Assembly (NCBI GenBank): GCA_000750105.3
Contig: JPHH03000005.1
Coordinates: 1-64,000, forward strand
From: Tolypocladium sp. Sup5 PDA-1
Taxonomy: Eukaryota; Ascomycota; Sordariomycetes; Hypocreales; Ophiocordycipitaceae
Direction: 5' to 3'
Length of the DNA stretch: 64,000 nucleotides
Each line of letters opens with the position of its first letter. The stretch's first letter is position 1. Shown here in pieces: positions 47,193 through 57,632 of this stretch. The position numbers and the translations under genes are program-made. The notes under the pieces are model-generated. The model saw nothing but the letters and a program-made list of their open reading frames with translations, did no database searches and was not told the DNA's origin.

Positions 47193-48009
47193 ATGACAGC
47201 CTACATCGAAGCCCTCGCCAGCTGGCTCCTCCAACGCTCCCGCGCACACGACGACAAGGCGTTCATCGCCGCCTCTGCGTTTTCCGCCCACCGCGAGCCG
47301 GCAATCGGCGTCACGTCGCCCGACTGCGGCGCGTCGGGGGCGACGCTCGGCGCGGAGTACATGCACGGCGGGGAGGGGCGCGTGCCGGCGCTGGCGTGGG
47401 ACGGGGTCGACGGGTGTAGGCAGTGGCTCGTCGTGGCGGAGGACCCGGACGCGCCGCTGCCGACGCCGATTTGCCATGGGTCAGTCTTTCCCTTCTTCGC
47501 CCCTGCACTCCTACCCCTCTACTCTTTGTTCTCAACGACGCTGTTCGCTGTGAGTGATGTGGGGATGTGTCTGTCATGGCGGGAGCCAACCGCGAGTGTA
47601 GGATATATCTCGGCATCCCGCCCGAGAGAACAAGCCTCACCAACGACGACTTTGAATCCGAGAGCCAAAGCGGGACGAAGCTCAAGGGCGGCTTCTGGTA
47701 CGGCATGAGCCGCCGCGGGACCGTGTACATCCCCCCGCGGCCGCTGCTGAACCACGGCGTCCATCGGTGTACGTTCAACCCCCCCGGGGTACATTCCCAT
47801 CTTTCCCTGGAATCTGCACATGGAGTGTGAAAGAACAGGGGGGGGCTGAAACCGAGGCAGACACCTTCGACGTCATCGCCCTGAGCGAGCCCCTCGACGC
47901 GACGCTCGTGGCATCGAAGCCCACGCGGGAACAGGTCGCCGCTGCGGTTGAGGGCAAGGTGCTGGGCTGGGGGCGGTGGATGGGGCAGTGTGAGCGGCGG
48001 TGGGAGTGA
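47193..48009 (+). CDS. Phosphatidylethanolamine-binding protein (PEBP) family member
   Basis: Exons 47193-47479, 47602-47768 and 47861-48009 join in phase to 200 aa, the usual size of fungal PEBP proteins. The ATG lies in GCCACAATGACA. PEBP proteins bind phospholipid headgroups or related ligands; some fungal members inhibit vacuolar carboxypeptidase. Signature blocks are GVTSPDCGASGATLG, WLVVAEDPDAPLPTPICHG (ligand-site DPDAP), LKGGFWYGMSRR, PRPLLNHGVHRY and GWGRWMGQCERRWE. The second donor is at 47769 (GTACGT); using the nearer GTGTAC would break the frame. Intron 2 contains a G8 run before its acceptor. The exact function is not predictable. Confidence 0.88.
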
Positions 48010-48387
48010 CCGGATGCTGAGGGATTGTACGGAGCCCTGCAGGAGTGGAGGGAGGGAGAGGCGCTGATACCCTTTGCCGGAAATGGTAGGCTGTCCATGG
48101 CTTGAATACATGGACACCAAGACTCGAGATATTGATTATGGGACACACAATTCCATATCCAGACAATCCATCTAGATTCATTCAGATGTTATAGAGGTGG
48201 GATACACATATCTGCATCCGGACAGCCCAACTCCTGTAGACGAGTTGCGAGCAACGGGGTATCGTACAACTACACCAGAGCATCCGCGCCGCGCCCCGCC
48301 CATGTAACATGCGCCTCGGGTCGCATCTCCACGCACCCAATTTTCGAGCACCAATGCCGTCCCTGACCGTTACATAGCTCATCATCG
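48010..48387. terminator. Convergent 3' region between the PEBP gene and the Zn2Cys6 regulator
   Basis: 378 bp between converging stop codons. No gene or repeat was seen; both polyadenylation regions must be here. Confidence 0.4.
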
Positions 48388-51217
48388 TCACATACCCTCC
48401 GCATTGTTCTGCCACCCCATTGACTCCGTCAAAAACGCCCACGCCCCGTCGTCGTCGCCAGGCGCAAGGCTCATCATCGACTGCGGAATCTGCGCCGCGA
48501 AAAACGCCTCCTCAGTGGACGGCCATATCGGCGTCGCGATCCGGCCTTGGAACGGCCGCAGGTCGAAGCGGTTCTCCTCGGGCGTGTTCCCCAGCCCCGT
48601 CCCGGGCGACGTGCGGCTACTGCCGGAGGGCCCGTCCGTCCCCAGCTCCCGATTTGCGGGGGACGAAGCCGACGAGCTGGTTCGGTCGGGCAGCACGAAG
48701 AAGCCGGTGGCCCCTTGGCTGCGTGCGCCCATACCGACGCCATCAAATCGCAGCATCCCGGGGCCTAGCCCAGGGTCTGGTGTCTTGCCCAGGGGGTTCG
48801 CCATGTTGATTCCATCCTTTGTCAAGTCCTCCATCACTGCGTTGAGCATAGCCAGGTCCCTTGCCGCCTCCGGTCCGGGACTCGGCGACATGCGTTTTCG
48901 CTTATGGCTCGAGTCATCCGTGGGCTTGGGCGCGACATTCCGCGTCACGGCGCCGAGCACGGGCTGGAAGCAGTCCGAGTTGATCAGCCCCTGGACGACT
49001 GGGTGGCTCCCTCTCGCCACCAGATGCGGCGGATCTCCCTTGTCCATCTTCAAATGGCCCGGCGGGATACTGCCCTGGGGATTCTGGAGCGGCAGTCTGC
49101 CCGGCAAAACGGGGGATATCCCGGTGTGTTTCGAGACGGAGCTCCGGGCCAACATGGGGATGTTGGAGCAGGGGCCGCCGAAAATGTCTCGGTACTTGGT
49201 GAGCGTGGGCAGTCTGATGCACGAGTCGAGTCCGTTTCTCTCGACATCCAAGCAGGCTTGCTGTAGAAAGGCGCACGTGATTTCGTGCTGCCGGCCGATT
49301 GCTTCCATGGCATGGATGATGAGCTCGAGATTGGACGTGTCGAGGGTCGTCAGGCCCGCCTTGGGATCGTCCTTGGCCAGAAACACGTAGACAGTGGTGG
49401 CGCAATACAGAGACAACGCACACAACGGACTCCTCTGCAGTAACGGTCAGCCATGTCAAAACTCAGACAAATAGTAGCCTAGGGGCAGCAGTCACATACA
49501 AACATGGCAGTGGAGTGAGACGCCATTTTTATTATGTTGGCAATCTCCTCCGCTGACGTTCTCAGGCGGCACATGCTCGTCTGCTTCACAGACTCATGCA
49601 GACCATGCTTTTCCTGCTTTTCGATGGCGGCGTGGTGAAGGGCGATGACGGCAGCGTGCAAGTTGAGGTTGGTGTGGATGGCGGTCGGGTCTCGTATATT
49701 CTGCGGCAGGCGCAGCTTTTCGGGGAGGAACATGAAGGCGCTCGATAGCTTGTTGTCCAAATCGCGGTGGCGCTTCCAGAACGCGCCCTCCATCATGTCG
49801 TCTGCGTTGTCAGTCGGCTTTGTCCGGTGGACATGCTGGAGGATGCTCCTGAAGACCTGGCAGATAACAATAGCGCCCGCAAAGCCACTATAGCTGGCTC
49901 CCTTGAATATCTCATCCAAGAAGGGTGCCGTCTCCTCCTGGCCGGACGAGAAAGCTTCCTCTGAGGCAGGAAGTCGAGTCACGATCTGTCATAGAGTGAG
50001 TCAGGGGTCGTGAATTCGAGCACAGGCACTCACATTATTGGGGTCTATCAAGCAAGGCCAGCCTGTTGATATACTCGCGTGCGAGTCTATCGCAAACGCT
50101 CCCCAAAGGACTCTTCTCCGCTCCTCCAACTCAGCCCAGGTCGTTGTAGGACCCAGCGCCGGCGGCAGGTCATCTCGGCCTCCGTCCAGGCGATCAAGCC
50201 CCATCATTTGAGTGAGCCGAACGCACTTGGCGCAGCTTACAGATGCTCTCGTGAAGAGCATGCACCTTGCCTCATATGCAGCGACGAGGGCCCAAGTTTG
50301 GGCATGTGCGAGCGTGATAAAGTGCTCGCCATGGCCCTATTCCAGGAGTTAGCGCCAGTCGCGGCCTCATGTGACAGCCGGCCAACTCGCCTTCATCTCA
50401 TCAGCCTCGGCATATTGCCGGGCCCTTTGGTAGAAGACCTGATGATACTGATCGTACTTGGCATGTCCGTTGGCTGCCATGGCCCAGATGGCGTACTGCA
50501 GGCAGATGGGGGGTTTTCGCAGTGGCCCGCCGTAAAACGCCTGATAATACCGGCCGGAGTGGACTACCGGGATGAAGTGGTATTGGATGAGAAAGAAATT
50601 GTTGTTTCTGTAATTTCAGATGAGTGGTAGTCATAGTGAAACAAAGACGGAGGAATCATACAGTTCCTCTTGAACCTCAAAAGGGGGCACAGTCTCCGAG
50701 TAGCCTAGGCCCATCAACTGACCGTCACCCATAAAGTTGCTACCCTCGTGGCTTGTAAAGTTGGGCAAGTCAAACGAGTCCTGCGAGTGGCTCGTCGTGC
50801 CCGGCGCCTCAGAGTCTTGGCCGGGCGGGCCGCTCTCAAAGGTAAAGTCTCCCATCTGAAGCGGCGGGTCCTCAGACGGCTTGCTAGAGGAGTCATTGCC
50901 ATCCTCGCCCTTGTTGACGTGGTTGAGATACTCTTCCACCTGGGCTATTGTGCAGAGTCAGCAAATGTTCTCCGATGTAGAGTTTAGGGCCATCCGGGAG
51001 TACCTAGCCGGGCCTCGAGCTCCTTCACGTTCCGCCGCTTAAAGGTAGGCTTCCTCCGCGACTCGGGATAGACGCATTCGCCACCGACCTTGAGGCAGCG
51101 GGCGCACGCCGGCTTGGTGCGGTCGCACTTGAGCTTGCGCGAGCGGCACGAGACACAGGCCAACGGCTCCGTGCCCGCGCCGGATGGGTCCGGGTGGAAG
51201 CCGTCGTCGGGCGCCAT
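48388..51217 (-). CDS. Zn2Cys6 fungal transcription factor
   Basis: Exons on the minus strand: 51217-51004, 50944-50662, 50607-50391, 50336-50034, 49985-49500, 49434-48388. They join in phase to 849 aa. The binuclear zinc cluster starts at CVSCRSRKLKC and continues with six Cys at about residues 21, 24, 31, 38, 41 and 48. A basic linker (RRKPTFKRRNVKELE) and short dimerisation helix follow. The middle is the fungal-specific regulatory domain (FHFIPVVHSGRYYQAF-like, RVLWGAFAIDS). The C-terminus is Ser/Pro/Gly-rich with an acidic end, a possible activation region. Intron 3 (50337-50390) uses a GC donor (AAG|GCGAGT) with a CTAAC branch site. The ATG at 51217 is chosen. The frame stays open 60 nt upstream and starts with GTG (51277); that stretch (SRRPHHLSSS) looks natural but has no ATG and is preceded by TAG. 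Target genes are unknown. Confidence 0.9.
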
Positions 51218-54200
51218 GCCGTGCTCCGGGCGATACGGAGAGGCTGAGCTTGACAGGTGGTGGGGCCGCCGAGACACGAACTATGTTCTGTAGGATGCCT
51301 CAGGTCGTCGCAGCGGGTTTAAACAATGTCATGGAAATGTCCCGAGCAAGAGGAGAGCGTTTTACGATGAGCCCTGCCCTTCAGCCCTGTGAGGTCACGA
51401 CGGATGCAGTCACGGTCCTGCTTACGAATATGCTGGCGTCGGCGTTACAATGACGCGTGCACACGAAGTCACGTTTTTTGGTGGCCGGATGGCTCACGCC
51501 GGCGATTTTTTGCGCCGATGTCCGATGCTGTTAAAACCGAGCTGCCGAGTGCTAAGACGGTGCAACTTTGCGCTGTCGGGTGAACCACAGGTCCGCGACA
51601 TCGTTGGAGATGCGCCTCCATTCACAGCCGTGATGATTTGAGCGGGATGAGGCTGTTCGGGTTCAGATCTCAACTGCAAGACCTGTGGTGTAGTGGAGAG
51701 CGCCGGCCTGTCAGTACTCGTAAGGTTGTATGGAGATGATGGTGTACGCACCAGGACGAATCGTCAGGGTCCTCGCAAAGTCTACGCAGATGCCGTGCTT
51801 GGCTTCCAATATGCGGGCGTATTCGTAGCCAGTAATTATCACGCCTCGGCATACGAGGCTCAGCGTGCCCTGTCGGCGTGTCGTCGCAGGCTGTGGAGGC
51901 GTGCAGATGGTGTCAGCATGACACACGCACGCAGGTTGGCCTGCCGCAGCCTTGTCCGCCCAGCACAGGGGACCGCCCGCTGGGGTTCGGTGCAGTGTGC
52001 ACGCGCGGCAACCGCCAAAGCACGGGCTGGTTCCTGAGAGTTTGAGCGACTCAGGGATGCGTGTCCAAATGGCGTCCAGTCGGGCACCAGATAGAGGACC
52101 GGGCGTGACAATTGGGGTTGGGTTGACCCGCCGACGAACTCGGCGGCAAGTCAGGTCAGTTGTCACAACGCTGGCGGTCCGTTCCAGGCAGGGCACTGAC
52201 CTTTTGGCGGCCGAATCGGATTGGAGATATCCTGGGCACTTCAAGGATCCAGGGGTCTCCGAGTCTCCGACCACGCCTGTCTTGGTCCTCCTTAGAGTTT
52301 ACTGATCCTTTAATCTGTCAGTGGTCCCGGCGAAATTCGAATAAAGGTTTCGCTGGACCATGCGTGCAAGGCATGGCAATCCCAGCAAGGCAGAGGGCTT
52401 CAGTGGACCTGAGATCGATGGCCGCGAAATCTTGCTCGGCCAAGGTCCGCGTCTGGAGCACGAATCTCGCGGTGCCATTCAACCATGTTTAATAACGGGA
52501 CCGGAATATTGCCACGATTGCCTTGCTGGAGATTTTGCTAGAGAGATGCCCCATTCAGAACGGCGCCTCAGTGGGCCGCTGATCCCCTCGCTAGCACGCC
52601 AAGCATGTCACCAGTGCACCACCAAGGCCAGCTCTGCCTCGCGACTCGTGGGACCCGCGAGTGGCAGTCGAGGAGATGCACTGGACCACCTTGTCACCCT
52701 CCTCGCTTCTGAACCTGGCGGTTTCCCTTTTGGCTTTTAGCCGTCGGTCGACGCACTTGATTCCCACCACTAGCTCTGCGTCTCAAGGCAGCGTCATGTC
52801 GACTTGGAAGATGCCGACGCCTGGGAAGGGGGGCAACGTCCGCCTTATCTGATGCCCTCTGAACGCTCCCAGCATGTACCGATGAATGCTGCACGACGTC
52901 GAGATGCAGCCTGCAAGTAGACGGGAGGCCGCGCACGCCAGGATTCACATCCTCGGAGGGATTGCATCACGGAGCAGCCACCAGCCCGAAAATCATCGGG
53001 GAACAAGACGTCGGCCACGATAAGCGAGGACGTCGCCTGGGAAAGGGAAGCACGATGACAGCTCGACGGCCTAAGATCCGCCGCGGACTTCCGGCCCAGG
53101 TCCCTGAACGTGAGAGGCCCACTCCTGTTGATGAACGGGGGGCCCGCCCATTTGGGCACCCCGGAGGTTGGAACCCTGGAACCATTGGGCCTGGTACGGA
53201 ACAGGCGCCCCGCCGGGCTCGCTTCCGTGTCTTCGGCGACCCTGATGACGGCTTGGCAGTGGTAAGCTCGAGCCGGGTCAAGGCAAGCCCGCTGGTGGCA
53301 GTTGTTGAGTGCAGTACGAAGTACGAGTACTCGTATATTGCATGCAGTGACGGTCTGGTGGCGTCTACGAGTAGCCCGACGTGGGCTTGTCCGCGACGGC
53401 AACGCAGCTCGAGCTGTCAATAGCCGTTGCTGGCAGCGGAACCTGGCGGACGTGGATGAAAAGGGGCGTGTCTCGAGACGGCACATCGGCGTTTGCACGG
53501 CCGACGGCCCGGCAATGAGCGATCGTCAGCGGCCACGATGATACCCAGTGGTGCTCTGGTCCCTCGTTGGCGATTATCGGTATCACGAACGAGCACGTCC
53601 GTCCGGGGACCGCCTCGTCGTGATGGGAGGTGAGGCCGGGATGCGTTTGTTTGCTGTGCGTGGGTGCGAGACAAGGCATATTGCGGGAACAAAGAAAGCC
53701 CCTGTTCCGCGCCCGCGGGCAAGCAAGGCAAGCTTGGCAAGGCAAGCAAGGAGGGCACATGTACGGATACGTAACTTCCCCCCGCCTGCGCAACCAAGCG
53801 CTGATGCCAGTTCACGTTTTGTGCCCAGACATGCATCCAGCCATCTAAGACAGACGACGCCCATGCCAACCATCTGCGTCCGACCCTTTCCAGCAAACCG
53901 TCCCACCGTTGGCACTTCCCCAAACTCTACGCCGCCAGCAGGGGCCCGTGCTCGTGCTCGTGCTCGTGCTCGGGCTCGTGCCCGCCGAAGAAACCCGCCG
54001 AAGAAACCCGCCGTTCTGGCTCCGCTCCGCACGCCCCCGCTTCCTGCCGTCGTTCGACGTCGTCCGAGTCAAACAAACGCCAGACAAGCGCCTTCGCGCC
54101 GAACGCTGGCGCCCAAGTTCACGTCTCAGCGACAACATCAGAGGCTCAGAGCACCACTGGGAAAAGCGGCGCCCCCGAGAGCCGCCCTCCGACTCTCAAA

Positions 54201-56254
54201 GCACCCCTGTCGGGCTGATGACATGTTTCGCCGTTGGCCACTCGCAGCCCGTTCCGAGGGCGTTTGACACCTGCCCTCCGCAAAGAGCACGCAGAGATCC
54301 TTGATCCATGCCCCCACGTCCCGTCGCTCCCTTGACGCCTCGCTGCCATGCTCTGGCACGCGGTTGCTGGATGGCTTTCTGCAAATGCTCCAACGCTCGT
54401 ACGCGGACCTCTCGTCTCTCGTCTCTCATCTGTCAGCTTGCGGCGTGCAAATCTTGTTGCCTCAACTCTGCCGGCAAGCGGCCGGCAGGCCTGTCCGATA
54501 TTCAATGCCTCTGGATCCTCTCCGCGTCTCCATGCTTACCGCATCTCTGCGTAATCCCCTCTATTCCGCGCAGGGAAGCCATCTCCGGGCAACGTCCCAT
54601 CCTTTTTTCACGACTGCCTGGGACAGACCCGCCCTCTCATCACCGGCTTGGCCGAAACGCATCTACATAAGTCCGTATGTACTCGTATGTATGTACTCCT
54701 CGTGCTAGTACTAGAAGAAAGTCAAGCTTCCATTTCCATCTCCACGATGGCAGACTCCGCTGTCTAGGCCCCCATCCCTACCCCGTCAGAAATGACATCG
54801 ACGAGCCTCAACTCGTTCGTCCGCCAGGCGGTCCAGACCTCCCCCAGTCTCCGCTCCCTGCCTGGCTGGTCACTGGAAACCTGGCGGTGCTGCCCCCACG
54901 GGAATAGCACAACTTGGGGATTCGCCTTGCCGGTTGCGCTGGCTGCGCTAGCGGTGACGATCATCAATGCCCTATATGCATCGCCGCCGCCAACAGCGTT
55001 TGAGCGTGTCTGTCATCGCGCCCTGGCTGCTCGACTGCATGCCACGGACTTTGCCGCGGCCTAATCCTCCCTTCGTCCTCCCGGCGCGCTGGCAGTGGCG
55101 TTTGTTTGATGTACGGGTAGGAAGTCTAAGTAGCCCGTCATCAACCTGCACATGTAAGTGCGCCCAACGCGACGCCCTGAACCCGGTCCGTCACGCCCAC
55201 CTGAGGAAATTCAAGGAAGATTTGGCTTCCGTTCCAAATGTTGGTTGCCCTCGCAGCCAAGCCATCATGGGTCATGGTGGACTCGTTCGCAGTAGCTGTC
55301 GCCACGCCCTCGTCACTCAGCCTCCACCCAGGAACAAGGGCCCTTACCCATCCAGGCATCCGCAGACCCAGAACTGTAAAGACCTGCCTGTCCCGAATGC
55401 ATGTCGTGCGCGTGGCCCCGTTTCCGCTGTTCGTCTAGGCAGCCCACCCCACAACGCACATATCCATACCCCCCCCCCCCCCCCCCCCCCCCAAGCCCCC
55501 CTTGCCCAGCCGTCGCTTCCAAGCCGATGTCAGTGACCTCCCCGTCTCTGACAGGCGAGACGCAACCTCGCCGACTTCCTGTTCGCGCTCGCAACTGCCG
55601 ACATGTGACCAGGCCTGAACTTGACGTCGCCGATGTCGTCGATCCAGGGGGCTGCCGAGCACGTCACAACCCCGGCAGAACCAGTAGTATACTTTTGCGA
55701 TCTGACAGGGAGTGCCCTGCGAGGGCAGGACAATAAAGACATTCGCTGTTGAAACAACGACCGAGCTGGATAAACTCAAATTCACCACTATTGTTCGGAC
55801 TACAGACTTCAGTACACACTGCTCCGTACAGCTTACCTATGCTCCGTGCAACCCGCGGGAGCCAAGGTCCTTATCCCGACCCGCTGCCTCGTGCAAAACA
55901 AAATCAAAAACAAAAAGCGTTTCCGCAGCGTATGAATGTTCTAGTACATGGTTCGTCGCTCATATTCACTCCGGGTGTCCGGACCAAGGAAATTGGACAT
56001 GCTGTAAACCCCGTAACGCCGTCGAGGCGGCCCCTTCTCGCTCGTTCCGAAAGACAAAAACGTAATAATAAAAAAAGAAGCCCAGAAACGCCCCCCCATG
56101 TCGTAGACACAATGCGTTTGTTAGATATACATCCACCCTGTGTAGGTGGTACAGGTGAAAGAGAAAGGGGGAAATAGCAGCCGCTTTCCGTTCCATTATA
56201 CAGAGATAACTGCAGTCTGAACGCAGGGGAAACAAGGTCATGCGACGCAGTGTT
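51218..56254. other. 5-kb gene-free region upstream of the Zn2Cys6 regulator
   Basis: No supported gene. Frames of up to 239 aa (53548-54267) or 217 aa (52845-53498) are Arg/Ser/Pro-rich, overlap on both strands and carry no motif. It contains a palindromic GTACGAAGTAC element (53314-53335), a GTGCTC hexamer array near 53950-53985, a C24 run (55469-55492) and a tRNA-Asp-like half sequence (51684-51718). It may hold a long promoter/5' UTR of the regulator. Confidence 0.5.
55469..55492. repeat. Homopolymer C24
   Basis: An uninterrupted run of 24 C followed by AAGCCCCCC, in intergenic DNA. Confidence 0.85.
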
Positions 56255-57632
56255 TCATACACTCTCTCGGCTGAGTTCACCGGCTCTCCGCTTCCGCAAG
56301 CTGCCCATGTCCTCGTCGTAGGCACTGCCTTCACCATCGCTGAGCGGCAAGGGCTGTGCTCGCTTGTCGTGGGGCGGCCCATAGTTGACAGGACGCTCCG
56401 TCGAAGAGAGTATCTTGCCCTCTCCACCGGCGCTGCTACCGACAGGCCGGCCGTTCATGGCGTCGGACTCGGCTCGAGCACTGTTGATCATGGCGGGTAG
56501 CTGGCGTCGCCGGGCATTGATGAACCAGTTGGAGATTTGGTCTGTTCGCAGTGTCAATGCCAAATCAAGTCAAGGCCGCAGCCACTCGCCAACGCGGAAA
56601 CTCACTCATCTGGAGGCCCGTCTGACGCATCAAATCCTGCTTCTCGTCCTCCGTGGGGTACGGATGTTGCAGATGCGCCACGAACCATGCCCGTAGCTTA
56701 TCCGTCGTTTCCTTGGGCAGGTTTCCTCGGCGTTTCCGTTGCTTCGCATCGCCCCCCATGCCCATTCCTCCCAGGTCCCCGTACCGGCCAATGTCTTGAT
56801 AGTGCGGGCCGTAGTTTCCGCCAGCCGAGAACGGCGCTCGGTCGTAGGGTCGGATGGAGCTCGTGGAGAGGGACTGGTAGCGACTCGGGTGGTGGTAAGA
56901 GTAGCCGTAGTCCTGGCCTTGGTACACCGGCGGCGGTCGCTCGAGCATGGGCGCACCTGCACTGCCAGCGGCGGGTTCTCGAGGACGATGCAGCGGTGCC
57001 GGTTCCCGGTTAAATTTCATGGTTGGCGGCAGACTGGGCAAACCGTGGCGAGGCTCTACCCTTCCGTTCATCTCGACAGGAACAGGGACATCCTCGCTGG
57101 GCGGGTAAGAGTCTGCCCGGCTAGGGCTCGTCCAGGCCTCTGCCGTCGTGGATGACGGGTGTTCTCGGCGGGCAGGTGAGAGCTGTCGAGGCGCAGGCCT
57201 CTCGGGACTGCGATGCAGTCTTGGTACTTGCTTGGCCCTCAAAGTTGACTGTTCATCCTCGATGGAAATCCTCCGTCGCTTGTTCGAATTTGGCGAGTGG
57301 ACGTATTCTGGCGATACTAGCGAGCGTTGGGCTGCGATACTTGGGGACTTGTTAATAATAGAGGGCCTGCTCGCTGGCTTGTCTGACAACGGTCCATCGA
57401 GATGAAGTTCAGGAAACGTCTGGCGAATAGACGGCAGGGCAACCGGCTTGTTCTCGGTGCGAGGTCGAGAGTACTCAGTAGAGGGCCGAGCCGCATCCCA
57501 GGGGTAGTCGTTTCTGAATATGGGATGCGGTGACGGCGTGGCCATTGTGAGGACAGACATCTTGGATTGCTGGGCTGGGTTTTGCTGTGAATTGCGATTG
57601 GAGTCGGGGCGCCGTGTTGGGCTATTATCCAT
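56255..57632 (-). CDS. TALE-class homeobox transcription factor
   Basis: Exons on the minus strand, 57632-56606 and 56541-56255, join in phase (A|AC) to 437 aa. The homeodomain (about residues 298-358) reads KRRGNLPKETTDKLRAWF, then HLQHPYPTEDEKQDLM, then NQISNWFINARRRQ. The three extra residues between helices 1 and 2 (HPYP-type loop) define the TALE/KN class, and the recognition helix has Trp, Phe, Asn and Arg in place. The single intron splits the codon just before the recognition helix. The long N-terminus is Pro/Ser-rich and disordered with an NKRRRIS nuclear-localisation-like patch; the C-terminus is charged. The ATG at 57632 is the first in frame; an internal Met (MSVLTMATPSPHP) is an alternative start. 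Fungal TALE proteins control development and conidiation; the target set is unknown. Confidence 0.9.

Noticed and set aside
47311..48120. 269-aa minus-strand frame across the PEBP gene
   Set aside because: Antisense to a three-exon gene with strong PEBP motifs; it reads through both introns without any feature of its own.
54792..55064. 90-aa frame with one hydrophobic segment (WGFALPVALAALAVTIINAL)
   Set aside because: A single short segment is expected by chance in this composition; there is no signal, partner gene or conservation evidence.
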